A stretch of DNA of 64,000 nucleotides from Isoetes taiwanensis. Taxonomy: Eukaryota; Streptophyta; Lycopodiopsida; Isoetales; Isoetaceae. The position numbers and the translations under genes are program-made. The notes below the pieces were generated by a model. That model saw only the letters and a list, made by a program, of their open reading frames with translations, did no database searches and was not told where the DNA came from. Shown piece after piece: positions 10,659 through 22,811 of the stretch; position 1 is the first letter of the stretch, and each line of letters begins with the position of its first letter. The stretch is from assembly GCA_021234155.1 (NCBI GenBank), contig JAJEKV010000104.1, positions 808,001 to 872,000 of the forward strand, written 5' to 3'.

Positions 10659-11352
10659 GTAAGATAAGCAGTACGTGGCAATGGCGTAGGCGTTAAAGAT
10701 GTACTGGAAATTTGTGGTGGCTCTTCACAATTTTGCTATGCGAGGATTGAAGGCAGTTGTCTTGCAATCACTCACCTGCCTCTTGAGGAAGAGCTTCGGC
10801 CCTTGGATGCCATACACAAGCACCTTCTTGTATTGATGTTCATTGAGGCCCACGTGTTGCAGCAAGTCATCCATTGTCTTCATTTTGTCTTTCTAGTGTT
10901 TCTTTAGCCATGCCTTGATTTTCTCCTTGTTCTCTTTCAAGGCCTTGCCTTGTTCAGGGGAGTGGTCTTCCGGTTCTAAGATGCATGTGTCTTTGACAGG
11001 GAAGTGGGGCACCTTGAGCCTGCAGTCGATGCCCCGCTTCTTCTTGCATGTGCGGGTGTGCCTGTGTGTCTGCATTGCACGTAGTTCATCTGGAAGCAGC
11101 TCGATGTCTGTTGTGATGAGCTTGTCAACGAAAGATATCATGCCATCATACGTTGCATTTGGATATTGTGGGGCGCCTTCAATCCACAGCAGCATGTGGT
11201 CATGTGGGCTTCCTCTCTGTTGAAACTGGGTGATGCATACGAAGTCGGCGATCTTGCCAATCATATCATTCGGCTCCTGCAGTACCTTCTTCAGCCCCAT
11301 CACCCTGCTCATATAGTACCTCGTTAACACATAAAGATTATATGAACATCGT
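10659..11352 (-). other. Helitron Rep domain (HUH and Y2 motifs)
   Basis: The Helitron-like N-terminal part reads QFQQRGSPHDHMLLWIEG, the HUH metal-binding motif (His-Asp-His, codons at 11193-11204). MQTHRHTRTCKKK and a CRLKVPHFP element follow, as in Helitron Reps (usual CRF.FP). The catalytic pair is TYCLSYITT, Tyr-x3-Tyr, encoded around 10659-10673, matching the two-tyrosine spacing of Helitron transposases. Between them, FNPRIAKL is followed by a TGA where Trp is usual. The N-terminal zinc-finger region upstream of 11352 was not found. Confidence 0.9.
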
Positions 11353-11455
11353 TCATTAGCGAATCGTATATACATACCAACTTGGTATGTATATACGTAA
11401 TCTGCAAATATGACTATACATATTGACCTAAAATTAATATAGGGGTATAAATGCA

Positions 11456-12942
11456 TAGCTATGCCAAATATGGACTTTTTTTTGCATGCCTACTTTTTTT
11501 TAGACTTTCATTGTGCAAGGCTATATGAAATGTAGGCTTGTTTGAAGTTCTTTTTTTCTTCTAGATTATTTTGCATGGTAAAAGGAGTCTTGCAGCGCCT
11601 GCAGCCTTCAATTTTCAACCTTGGAAAAACTATGCTAAACAGTGATATTTGGGTTGTAATATAGTGTGCTAATTTCGTTTTGGGTTTGGGGAGGGTATTC
11701 TGGCAATGGTGGGGACTATGATTTCGGTATCGTATTGTATAAAAAATGGTATAATTTGCCATGTGAGAGGAGCTTGGATGGTTATTGCTATTTTGGGTGC
11801 TTGGCAATTGCTTTTTTCATGGATGTTTTTGCAAAGGCTCTTTAAAAAGGTTAAGAAGAATAGAAAAAAAAAATTGGCGCCCCTTTTTTAGGGCGTGGAT
11901 AAGAAGGCATGCTCCCTTCTTTTTTTGGCAAGGGCAGCGGAGGAGAGGCACAGGGCATGTACGCAGACAGGCCGGCCTGTACAGAAAGTGGCACAAATTC
12001 CTCATGCAAGGAAGCGGCAGTGTTTAGCTTTCCTGGTACCAGGGGAATCGATTGCTCCAGGTCCTCCGCTTGAGCTCCATGGGCCAGGGCTTCCGATGGA
12101 GTTGCATGGCTTGCGATTAGCCTTACACAAGATTGCACACTTACTCTTTTTGGGCACCATGCAGATGTTGGTGCTTTTCAGAATCGGGCTAAAGTTTCTG
12201 CAGGGATTGAAGCAAAAAATCCCATCCTGCTTTGGGCATAATGATTTTCCGTGTTGGTCATCCAAATTGGTTGAATTGGCTTGCTGTTTATTGCAATTGG
12301 GCGGAAAACCAATGCTTTGTTAAAGCTTAGTGATGGGCTATCACATTCCAATTGAGCGGAAAATCAATGCCCTGTTATATAGTGTGCTAATTTCGTGATC
12401 CGAAACAGAGGAACGAAAGGGTTTTTCAAGGAAAAATAGAGCATTTCAATGCAGAAACAGGAGATTGGCAGTTTGCAAAGGCAGACAAATTGTAGGTTGC
12501 AGGAAGGCATGGGAACGACAGATACGTAGAATACATGCATACTTCTGTTGCAGATCATCTGCTCTTTTTTTCCATAAATTCCTTCGTTAATCCGGCGTCC
12601 AAGCCTCTGTTCATTGAAGATGAGGCCAACCCATGGTAGCAAATCCGGTCTACGAAGGTTTATGTAATTTCTTGCATTTAATGATATTGTGGTTTTGGAC
12701 CATTGAGGTCAAGGTGCACCATTGGAAAAGTTTGTCTGGTTTTAGTTGTAAATGATGTGGGCCATCGATCTGGTACAATGCCAGGAATATTCCCCACATC
12801 GATGGCTTGCAATGAAAGATGAACCAAACGCTATAATACATGAAAAAAACGAATAACTATAACAGTATTTGCAGAATATAGAAACCCTTGGGAAAAGCAC
12901 CTATAATTTTGCTCATTTTCGGGCACTGTAAAGCTGGTTCAC
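11456..12942. other. Intergenic region upstream of the methyltransferase gene
   Basis: No recognised gene. It holds an exact 20-bp direct repeat (11659 and 12377 regions, atatagtgtgctaatttcgt) about 720 bp apart. It also holds a short duplicated phrase near 12294 and 12349 (aattg.gcggaaaa.caatg). An open frame at 11895-12323 has no recognisable domain and is probably chance. The promoter of the gene starting at 12943 should lie here. TATA-like AT-rich words occur at about 12832 and 12902, but none is decisive. Confidence 0.4.
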
Positions 12943-15900
12943 ATGTTTGCCCAAACGTTACCAAATTTGTCGAATGCGTCTGCCGTTTGGCACTGCAAAC
13001 GTTTGCTAGGGAAACAGAGGATCAATGGGTTGTTCCAACGGAAAAATATACACATTGAGGCGACAAAATTAAGAGTAGGATCAACCCATGGAGGAACAGA
13101 GCCGAAGGCATGTATTGGTAAAGAGGTATTGAGCCTTACGCAGCCACTATATGACTATGTCTTGGCGCATACGAGGGAGCCACAGGTATGTTGAATTTAC
13201 TTGATTGTATTTTGAGCAACTAAAGTATAAAAGTTTGAATGTTAGCTTCGTATGTTTGTGATTCGAAAGGAAGTTGCTAATAAAAGACCCATATGTTTAT
13301 TCTCGCATATGTAAATGGTTCTCATCTGTCATCAGATTTCAATCGTACTAATAGGAATGCAGATTTTGCAAGAACTTCGGCAGCAGACCTCTTTTATGGG
13401 CCCTCCCATGCAGGTCAGATCTATTTATATGTTTGTTTCCAACGTATGTTCTTGACTTATGATCTCTTTCCCAGGTGTCACCTGATCAAGGACAATTTTT
13501 GTCAATGTTAGTTCAAATCTCTGGAGCTGTGAATTGCATTGAGGTTGGTGTATTCACGGTATGAAGTTTCATGACACAAACAGTCATGGTTACTTTGTAG
13601 TGGTTTTCACCCTTCTCATTGCAGTCACTATGCAGGGCTATTCATCCCTGGCAGTTGCCTTATCCATCCCAGATTATGGTCGACTGGTAGCCTGTGACAG
13701 GGATCCGTCCACACTGGCTATAGCTAGAAAATACTACGAGCTTGCAGGAGTTAACCACAAGGTATGCTTGTTGCTTCCTGGCATTGCAACTCATCTAGTG
13801 TTTTCCTTTTTGCCGATGAAGTGATGATAGGCCTCCAGAAACAACTGACTGCTTTAGAGGCATTTTGCAAAAAAAGAGAGCTGCAACGAGATATACAAAA
13901 GACCAGTGATAGTTTTTAACACTTCAGAAGGGAATGAAAGATAACTCATTCTATTGAAGGCCAACCTGTGGAAATTGTATCTCCTATACATACTTGGGAA
14001 CAGAGTTTCCGAATCCTTTCTATGATGAAATGATGCCTAAGCTAAGGTCGCTAAAAGATATTCCTAAAGAAATAATCTATCAAATGCGCTTTCAGAATGC
14101 TTATTTAGAGGTCATTTTATTGGACATCATGAAACCCGCGGCTTCATATGGATCACAAATTCGAGCAGTTGATTTGTGGGCTGATGAATGACCCCAGTTA
14201 GAAAGGCTTTAAATATCTCTCCTTTCTAAAATGACCAGGAATAAACCTCCGGTGCCTGATGATATACCGCTTACTGAAGTTAATGCTAAACTGTTACATG
14301 GTGGACATTACTAACATCATACTTCCTATTACATCTGAAAAGTTTTTGAGCTTCTAGGCTTGATTTGCCTGTTTCATTACGTCTATTAGCTTCTTAGATT
14401 ATGATCTTTTTTCTTCTGACTTTTCTGACCTGCGCTCACCAGATTTCTCACAAGTTCTGCAAACCCCTGGTCTTATTTTACACTTTTGATTTTGGCTTTA
14501 ACTCCAGTTTGCTTTTCTCTTTCTCCAATCTCTATCTTTGTGACCTCTTGCCATCACTCTGTTTCTCTATGGAGGACTTGAAACCTGTAACAAAGAGAGA
14601 ATAGGACTTGATCCCATGTTACATTTGTTTACAGCAGCTAATTGAGTTCTCTGAATATTTGTGCACGCTGCTGAAGTTTTAATAATCTAGCTAAAATTCT
14701 GGCCTTAATTCTTTATGCGATAGGCACTTGCCGATTTGGCACATGCTTCCCTGAGAATTACAGCATTTCTGTGTACGGCTGCACCATAAGTAGCACGAAT
14801 CCCAATTTGCTTATTCTTCTATCCCAGGTTGTGTCAGTTGGCTTCAGCCTTTCATCAAGGATGTAAATGTTGGCTTTAGGTACTTTCAAAGACATCCTTC
14901 CAAGCACTATGATTTTCTTCATACCAACTGCAAACACCATGTCTGCTATGTCTTCGTGTTTGGCCCATGCTCATAATTATGGCTTTAATTTGCTGGGTGC
15001 AGGTGGACATTAGATGTGGTTTAGCTATTGATGTGCTAACTGGCCTACTGGAAAATGGAGAACTAGGACGGTAATTCTTTGTTATCAAGTATTATGTTTC
15101 TTATAGCTGTGAAAAAGAGATTAGAGACATTGTATTGAAAGATGGATTGGTCCACTAGAATCTATGAGCACAAGAAGGAGAGTATTTGCAAATACAATTG
15201 CTGTACTTTAAGATTCTTACTAAGGTTAAGGTAATCCAATTGACCCAATCCTGGTCATAATTTGAACACCAATTTTATCCTAAGTTACCACATCAATGTA
15301 CAACCTTATTGCAGCTTCGATGCATTTTCCTAACATCTTACCTCCTCTAAAGACAAGGTTGCATGGGTTAGACATCCAACTATTTTAAGATTCAATAGGT
15401 CACGTATAAAACATCGTACTAGTGTCTTATCAGGTAAGAACCATGTTCATGACGTAAAATGCAAGACTCACAGCCTCAGTCCCAAAGGAGATCTAACAAA
15501 TCAATAATAATCCTATTCCTTCATTCTGGTGAACATAGGTGACAATCAACTGCATCCAAAAAGTCTGGAAAATCCTAAGACAATTATTCATGCCCTATGG
15601 AATTGACAATGAGAAAGAGAATCGCATGCACCGGTGTGTTTTTCTAGCAATCCTGCTGGCCCAGGACCTCATTCAGAAAGGTAGGTCACTATTTAGTGGT
15701 CAAAGTACTTTTATGGACCTCCCATGGATGTCTGTTGCGTGACATTAATGTCAATGACAATCCTTAGGACATAAGCTGAACCACATACGTTTTACTCAAC
15801 ATATGGATATAAAAAGTTTCATATGTGATGGCTGTAGCACTTCTATGCACTGTGCACTTCACTTCACTTCTTGCATTGCCGAGGGATTTGTATATTTCCT

Positions 15901-16491
15901 TAGCGGTTTATTGAATTTCTCTCGTAATGCTTGAAGAAATGCTATTCTGAATGCTTCTACCATACATGAAACATCTTGATACATGTTATAACCTGCTCAA
16001 GTATTTTTCGTTTTCAGATATGATTTTGCTTTCTTAGATGCTGACAAAAGGAATTACTACCAATACTATGAGCTACTGCTACAACTGGTAACTTTGCTCA
16101 TGTAGTTTAGAGCGCAACAATCTTTGGGGAAGGTTATTGTGTTTATTCTGCTGAAGCTGAGAATCACCAATTCAGGTTAGACCTGGAGGATTGGTTGTAA
16201 TTGACAACGTTCTATGGCATGGAAAAGTATCTGATGCAGAGGTAATAATTTTACATCTTCGTTCAAAATATGCAGTCTTGCAAGAATGCCTATCATTTTT
16301 ATAGGTAACTGACAAGAAGACTCAAGCGATTCGTGACTTCAATGACTTTGTATTCTCTGATCATAGAGTAACTACAAGCATGGTATGCCTTTGATATCAG
16401 CTTTAGCCTCCTATTCCATTCTGGTATTACATCCTCACATTTTGTGTAGATACCCATTGGAGATGGTATGACATTGTGTAGAAAGCATTAG
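12943..16491 (+). CDS. CCoAOMT-like class I O-methyltransferase, 9 exons, probable organelle-targeted
   Basis: SAM-dependent, divalent-metal O-methyltransferase of the caffeoyl-CoA OMT family, closest in layout to the Arabidopsis At3g62000/At3g61990 type. Exons: 12943-13185, 13363-13413, 13475-13558, 13636-13761, 15003-15070, 16018-16087, 16176-16241, 16305-16382, 16450-16491. All introns are GT-AG, and the joined frame of 275 codons has no stop. Motifs in order: LYDYVLAHTREPQ, LRQQTSFMG, the SAM-binding EVGVFTGYSSLAVAL, VACDRDPSTLAIARKYYELAG, then metal-binding LDADKRNYY and VVIDNVLWHG, ending IPIGDGMTLCRKH. The first 38 residues lack Asp/Glu and are rich in Ser/Asn/Lys/Arg, like a transit peptide; an in-frame TAA 36 bases upstream supports the start. 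Plastid targeting is inferred. The true substrate is unknown, since this subfamily is not the lignin CCoAOMT itself. Confidence 0.92.
13762..15002 (+). other. Large intron 4 of the methyltransferase gene
   Basis: A 1.24-kb intron, far longer than its neighbours (61-177 bp). It includes an open stretch at 13994-14191 and, near 14240, a phrase reading NKPPVPDDIP that faintly resembles LINE reverse-transcriptase starts (NK.PGPDGIP). It may carry an old insertion; this is weak evidence. Confidence 0.35.
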
Positions 16492-17732
16492 CTTCTTCGA
16501 CTCAGTCGCTCAAGGTAGATTTCAGCTTCAGATAATACTTTTCTAATGCTATTGTCTCCAAAACAATAATCAATTCACTAATATATGTGAAGCTTTATCC
16601 AAAGACTGAATCTATTTGATATCATCAATGTTGTTGGATAGTTGTCCCTACATTGGAACGTTGGATATTGAGTTAGTGGAACGTTGGTTAGAAGACAAGT
16701 ACTCACATTGCTATTGCTATTCAATATGACCCTTGAATATTTTTTAGGAATTTGAAATGCTTTTACCTGGCAATTGTGCTCATCCTAATCATGGTCAAGA
16801 TAAAATTATCTGAGTGGCAGTATCATGCAAATCACATTGATAATAAGGTAGAAATATGTAATGAAACATGAAAGAAATAAAATGAAGGTAATAGATGATA
16901 AAAGAACTGGATTAGGAATGGTACACAAAAGTTAGTATCCTTCTCATATAGGTTGTTGCAATGATCCAAAATAGTCGACACGAGGTAAACCAAGCTCTCT
17001 ATTACTTGTCCCGAGAGCAGACCATATATTTCCAAAACATTCAATTGATGCTCACATTATAATGCGAGCAAAAAAAATGAAGTTTTCATGTCGATTGCAG
17101 ACTACCTAACCATGAGTAAACCTTGTTACTTGTCAATAAAGTAAAGGCAAGGATTACAAGGATTTGATGTCAAGGCACATCTTTTACCGCGAGTATCTCT
17201 CTATGAGCTATGCAATGGACAAGCACTATCATTGGCAAAGACAATAGCCTTATCTTCTCTGGTACAATACACTTTTACGATTCTATTTTCTAGAGGCTTT
17301 ATAAAGACACACACTTAGGCTCATCCTTACTATTTTCAATTAAATTTGTGTTTAGATAATGAGATGTTAGTAGTGGATTCATCATTGGCACTAGAGAAAT
17401 GAGGTGAAGAGCTCACCACAAACTTGAAAATATTGTGTATACTCGTGATGAGAAGTTCATCTGCAACCATGTTGTTTGCGTATACACCATACTTATCATT
17501 AATAAGTATAAGTGGTGTACATATGTATAGGAGCATTAGAAAATGTAGAGAACACACTCTCTTCTTGCATTTTTATCTTTGAATTTATGGGCATGCGCAA
17601 CAACTAAGCAACTGCATCTTATTCTTCTTTTTTTTTGGCTAACAATAACATCACCTTAAACCCCTCTTTTGTGTATGCAATATCTTTTTAGATTCAAGCT
17701 CGACCAACTCATTTGTTGGAGTCTTCGTTGTA
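16492..17732. other. Intergenic, nothing recognised
   Basis: AT-rich sequence downstream of the methyltransferase. No reading frame here shows a known domain on either strand. Confidence 0.5.
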
Positions 17733-17988
17733 GAAGTTGTTACTCTTTATCGTTAAGGACAACCATTGTCCTTCGCTTGCTCCTGCCAAGCGACAGTTGA
17801 TATTTGAGTCCTATTTGAGTGTGTTGTCTTATGCATAGGCTGGTGGTTCTATTCAGTGGATCGTGATTACTCTCTGAAACTTTATTCCCGCCTTTGCATT
17901 TGTATCTGGTTTTTGGCTTGGTGTTTTAATAAAGTTTGTCGTTCTTCAAAAAAAAAAAAAAAAAAAAAAAGAAGTTGTTACTCTTTAT
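17733..17988 (+). mobile_element. 5'-truncated LINE tail (or retrocopy) with 18-bp target-site duplication
   Basis: An 18-bp sequence, gaagttgttactctttat, occurs at 17733-17750 and again at 17971-17988, flanking a 220-bp insert. The insert ends in 23 A residues (17948-17970), and an AATAAA-like signal (ttaataaagtt) lies about 20 bases before the tail. This is the signature of target-primed reverse transcription. The short body, with no reading frame, fits a severely 5'-truncated LINE or a small retrocopy. Confidence 0.88.
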
Positions 17989-18593
17989 TTCTTCATTGTT
18001 TCATTTCCCTTTTTTAAAAGTCAAAGCATAAATAGTAGCATGAAATCTTAACCGATTTTTTATATAGCCTCAAACTACCAATTTCTCAAGTGTACACAAT
18101 CTTTTCAGGTTATTTGTTGTTGAGAGACGAGCTTTGCTGCATATTGTTTCTTCTTGATGTCCACTAATTGCACACTTAAACCACATCTTTCCGTATACAT
18201 GCAATATTTGACTAAAAATAGTAAGGTTGAGCTCAAATATATGCAGTTATAAGACTTTTGCTCAGTTAGGGTACTTTTGCAATCCTTGTAGGGGTGCATT
18301 TGAGAGAAATGGAACAGTTGCCTCTGCTACAATTGATGGTACATCTCTAATGTTAGCGTTATCACACATGAGTAGTTACTAAATCTCAATTAAAGAACCT
18401 TGACATGAAGGGTGTAAGATATTTTACCTTAAGCATGGTAACTATATATGAAACATGGTTTTAACTGGTCATAATGCAACTAGCTAAAGCGCCTAAAATC
18501 AACTAGCTAAAGCAGCTAAAATGGACTCATTTTTTCCAAGTGTATTGAAATGGATATTCAAATGTAGGCGCTGCAAGAGGCCGCATAAGACAA
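17989..18593. other. Spacer between LINE remnants
   Basis: AT-rich, no gene seen. Short related words (gcctaaaatcaactagctaaagc type) repeat near 18480-18520. Confidence 0.4.
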
Positions 18594-19056
18594 TATTCAC
18601 GATAAAGAATCTCTTGCATCAAATCCTTATATTTTGGAATTTATGACAAGTGGTAAATTAACAGTCTAATTAGGTTAATGGGGTTTACAAATCAACATGA
18701 AGAGTTTAAACATCTGCTCGAGTTGGTACCTTCTCAGATGAGTCTCAAGAGTCTTTCTGGGGTAGAATGCTTAAAGAAAATGTTGTTGATAATTGTGGAA
18801 TTAGTGTGACGTGGCCCTGACTAGAAAGAGTTGACCATCTAGAACTTTGACATTAAGGGTGTTCATATATAGCTTATAACAAAGTATTCACGATAAATAA
18901 TGTCTTGCATCAAATCTTTATATCTTGGACTTTATAACAAGTTGCAAACGAACAGCTTAATCAGTACAAATGATATGAAGAGTTCAAACATTTGCTCGAG
19001 GTAGTGCTCAAGACTTCTCATGTGAGTTTTGAGAGTTTTCCTGAGGTAGAATGTTT
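18594..19056 (-). repeat. Imperfect direct duplication of a LINE segment, spaced 291 bp
   Basis: The segment 18594-18772 and the segment 18885-19056 share a diverged but colinear text (tattcacgataaa, ttgcatcaaatc, acaagt, gaagagtt.aaacat, ctcgag, gtagaatg). The second copy is the 3' part of the reverse-transcriptase fragment that follows, so the first copy is a second, more decayed piece of the same LINE region. Confidence 0.7.
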
Positions 19057-20040
19057 TGTTCAGAGCCAAAGGAATGCCTAGTATAGTGGTAGCTGCATTC
19101 TTGTTTAATACTTTGATAGCATGTAGCTCTGTTTCCTGAGAGTCTAGAATGATAGCACATTTGGTTTTATTAAGGAGAACCCCTAATGCCGTCCCAAATT
19201 TATCGATGGCTGCAAGAAAGTTTGTCAAGCTAGCATCATCTTGTTTAAGGAAAACAAAGGTATCATCATCATATTGCATTATGGTGAATGTGCCATTATC
19301 CTTGGGTAATTCTTCTTTATCTTGCATCTGGATAACCAATTTGGTTACTATTTCAGCAAATATTAGGAAAAGGTAGGGGGCTAGGGGGCACCCTTGCCTA
19401 ACCCCTCTTTTGCATGGAAAATGTTTAGAAGGGGTACCATTTATTATTAGTGTTGATGAAGCCATGACATTGAACCCCCATATCTTTTGGTATACCTTTC
19501 TTGAAAATCCCAAATAGCCAACACTTTATAAGTAGTATTGGTTAGTGAATCGGTCTCCAGTCTCCTATCTGGGCAGGATTATCAATCTTAGGGATGAGTG
19601 TGATGTGTCTTGCATTAATTGCTGGGTGCAAATACTTGGCCTTCCAAGCTCCCTAAATGAAGGAAATAACATCATCTTTCATTATGTCCCAGAATTCCAC
19701 ATAGAATTCTGGTTGGAATCTGTTTGGGCCTGAGCTCTTCCCATGAGTCATAGATTTGAGGGTATCCTTGATCTCCTTCTCCCCTCGGGTAATGAGAATG
19801 TCATCATCCTCTATGTTCTGTATTCCTTTAGGGATATCTTTGAAGAAATCATCCATGACCTTTTCTTCTACCTGATAGTTTTCAAAAAGGGCCCTGTATT
19901 CTTTATAAAAGAATTCTTGTTTTTCTCTTGTGTGGAGGGTGTAGAATATGTCCTCTTTATCTCCCACATGGCATGTACCAAGCAAACCACCTCCAAAGCT
20001 CTTAATATAGCATGCCACATAGGGACCCATGACCGTCAGT
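18932..20040 (-). pseudogene. LINE reverse transcriptase fragment
   Basis: Two minus-strand blocks. The upstream block (20030 to 19653) reads FFKDIPKGIQNIEDDD and ends MTHGKSSGPNRFQPEFYVEFW, a typical pre-palm LINE region. The downstream block (19513 to 18932) carries RGVRQGCPLAPYLFLIFAE and QYDDDTFVFL, the catalytic box where Y/FADD is usual; the Ala has become Asp. Between the blocks, frames are broken (stops and loss of part of the fingers/palm). No endonuclease or RNase H part was seen. The fragment is non-functional. Confidence 0.9.
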
Positions 20041-22811
20041 TAGAGGGTTGACTAAACCATCCCATCGCCGAGTTTATAAGAGGCCCTGCCATCCTCGTAT
20101 CAGTCTTTTGGGGAGATAGGTTGAAGACTTGATGCACAAAACCAAGTCTTCATTGTGAAAAACTGCATCCCTATTATCGTTAAGTTTGTGCTTCCACAAC
20201 TCCTTAATGAGAATAGAAAGCAGGTGAAGTATCTCTAGATATGATGGATGTTGTCGAAAGGAAGAAGGGTAGTGCTGCTCACTATTGTTACTCAGTAGCA
20301 AGGGATCGTCACGAGTTCCCCACACTTTGCTTGATCAAGACATTGTCAATTTCGTCGTCAATGAAGCAAAAGTAGTTGTGCTTACAAATGAGTTGGTGGC
20401 AGCCATCACCAATGATATGTTGGAGCACTCGAGGCATTACTACCCTAAACTTACTCAATGACTTCGTGAACCCGTCTGAGGAAGGTAGCAGCAATAGTAG
20501 GAATAAGATAGAGAAGTAGACGACGACCAACAAGACTTGAATTGAATTATATCATCTATGGAGAAGAGCAAGTCAATAGGATGACACAAAAGTTGTGCAT
20601 CTATAGTAGGAAAATTCATGTAGGCAACACTCAGGAAACGTCCATAGCTACTAAGAGGAAACCATCACCATGAAAATAACAAAAGACAATTTATAAAGTC
20701 CATTCTTTGTTCTTATGCAATGAACGATCTAACCCACTAGGAGTGCACATTGTATGGGATGTTCAATATTTTATCCCCTTTTGTTTGTCTTTCTTCAAAT
20801 CTAAAGAGTACTCCATTGGCCACATGGGTAACAATTATTTTTTATCCACTAAAACCAAAACAATAACTAAAAATGTATATATGCTCCCCAATATATATAA
20901 CTAAATCCATGGGCGAGGAACATTCCAACACATACCTTACTTGTACATACACTAAGAACCACTACATTGCCGTAATGCACGTGCTTTCTCCACCATAAAC
21001 CATCCTAATCCTAGACCTCCAAGATCTCTTGCATACACTCTGTCGTCACTTCACTTTTCTCTCTCATAAATTGCAAATATGCCTCTCTACACATATTTAC
21101 AACAGAATCAAACATGACATACTCCACTATACCTTAACACTCCAGTCCACTAGTTTACACCATCAGATTAAATCTGAGTTGTTCTTTTGAAAGCTGTTAT
21201 CCGCTAATAACGTGGCTGTGGCTGAAGTTTTACACAGATATCCTGTAACAGCCTAGGATAATGCACAAATCAAAGGAGAAGGGGCGAAGACGGCAGAGAA
21301 AATCCTAGGGTGTTATCCTAGGCGAGGTCTAGCTATGGCCATCGTTGAGGCACAGGCTACCTTCTAAGCATAGGTTGTCGGCGAATGCCGGATCTCCTCT
21401 CCATAGGTCTGCAAAAAGAAGATCGAGCTCTTCCACAATTAATCAAGCATAGCGAAGGCCAAAGACCACCCTTTTTGGATTTCTAGAGCTTTGCAGGAAC
21501 AGGGCAGCGCTTCCCTTGCAAGCAGAGCTAAAAAACAGAGCTCTCAAAATATAACTGGAGTTAGTTCGGATCTGTTTTTGCAGGGGCATGGCCGAATAAT
21601 CTGTGGACTGCTGGAGTTCAGTGAAGACCCTCGGACCGGAGTGTCCGGACGGTTTTTGCGCACACCTCGCCATTTTGGCCATGCCTCAATTTTTTTTTTT
21701 ACGGTAATGCCCTCGGCCCAGGGCGTTATCTACACCATTCAATAGTTTTTCACATGGGTGTTTGTCAGTTTCAATCTTTGGGGAGTTTTTGGAAAGGAGG
21801 AACAAAGCATTACTAATAATGGAAAAACAAAAGCAAACAATTTAGATCAAATTGTTTTAATTTTTAGCATTTTCAGATTTGCTTAATGGCATGAGTTATC
21901 CACGTCTAGACATTGTTTTCTACACAAGAAAATGCATGGTCATTTTTGACAATGTAGACGCAAGTTAGGTTGCATTATGCCACCTAAACCAATCAAGCAA
22001 TGCCGTGAGGCACATTTTCCTTCTCTGAAACTTGACACAAAGCTTCAGCCTGCCCCGACATTCTCATTTACCTTATTTGAATGACTTACCAAGCATTACA
22101 AATGATCTACCTTTCATTCTGCTAATTTACCTTGCATTCTGGAGATTTTGGTGGAGATTTTCTTGCACAGAATGCAACCTAACCTGCTTACAAGTAACCC
22201 ATATGGTGGAGATTTACTTGCACACTGCTTACAAGTAACCCATAATGCATCTTTACACTGGGTCAACTAGGCCTCCGCGCTCCTTGCCTTGGCGTGGTTG
22301 CCCCTGCCGGAGAGCAAGGTAAACATGCATTCCCTTATTCAAGAAAATGCATTGATCGAAGCAAGGTAGCCACTTTTGTTGACATCTAGGCATTGTTTTC
22401 ACAGAAGAAAATGTACAGTCATCCTTGCCATTGATCTAAACAAGAACATCCTTGTCCTTTAAACAAGACAATCTTTTGCAGTGTCGAAACAATAAAATTA
22501 GTGGCGACATTCTTATTGAAACAATAAAATTAGTGGGATGGGAACATCTTGGAACATGGGGTTGCGCTTTTAATATTCTGTTTATTTTATTTGACAACTA
22601 TTCTGTTAGAATATATTCCGGGCATAAAATAAGAAGGGAAAAGTTCGTGGGGCCATTAACATCGTCGTGGTCCTTATCACCCCACGAGACGCCTGTCTGA
22701 AACAGAAGCAAAAGCAACACCACAAGGGACAAAAGTGGCCTCAAATTCGGCATCAGACTATGCTGGCTTGCCTTTAACAAGATCTGTTTTGGGTTTTGTT
22801 GAAGACCCGTC
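20041..22811. other. Intergenic, repeats only
   Basis: No recognised gene on either strand. Two diverged modules (about 21901-21965 and 22380-22440) share tctag.cattgtttt, agaaaatg and gtcat. A short imperfect tandem duplication lies at about 22150-22245, sharing ctgcttacaagtaacccata. Open frames here have no domain. Confidence 0.4.

Larger units (their letters stand above)
7683..11352 (-). pseudogene. Decayed autonomous Helitron (Rep, PIF1 helicase, EEP-type nuclease)
   Basis: Read on the minus strand, the order is Rep (HUH, Y2), PIF1-like SF1B helicase, then a C-terminal nuclease-like region. Rep makes and rejoins single-strand nicks, and the helicase unwinds DNA during rolling-circle transposition. 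Several frameshifts and stops break it, including TGA for Trp in the Rep and TGA for Arg in helicase motif VI. Two small GT-AG introns restore helicase reading, at 9314-9402 (89 bp) and 9830-9891 (62 bp). The terminal sequences (5' TC, 3' CTRR hairpin) were not located. Presence of an endonuclease domain after the helicase is the Helentron-type layout, described mainly outside seed plants. The element is dead as written. Confidence 0.92.

Noticed and set aside
11895-12323. 142-codon plus-strand frame upstream of the methyltransferase
   Set aside because: No domain or splice context, and low-complexity repeats (ELHG phrases) come from a short DNA duplication.
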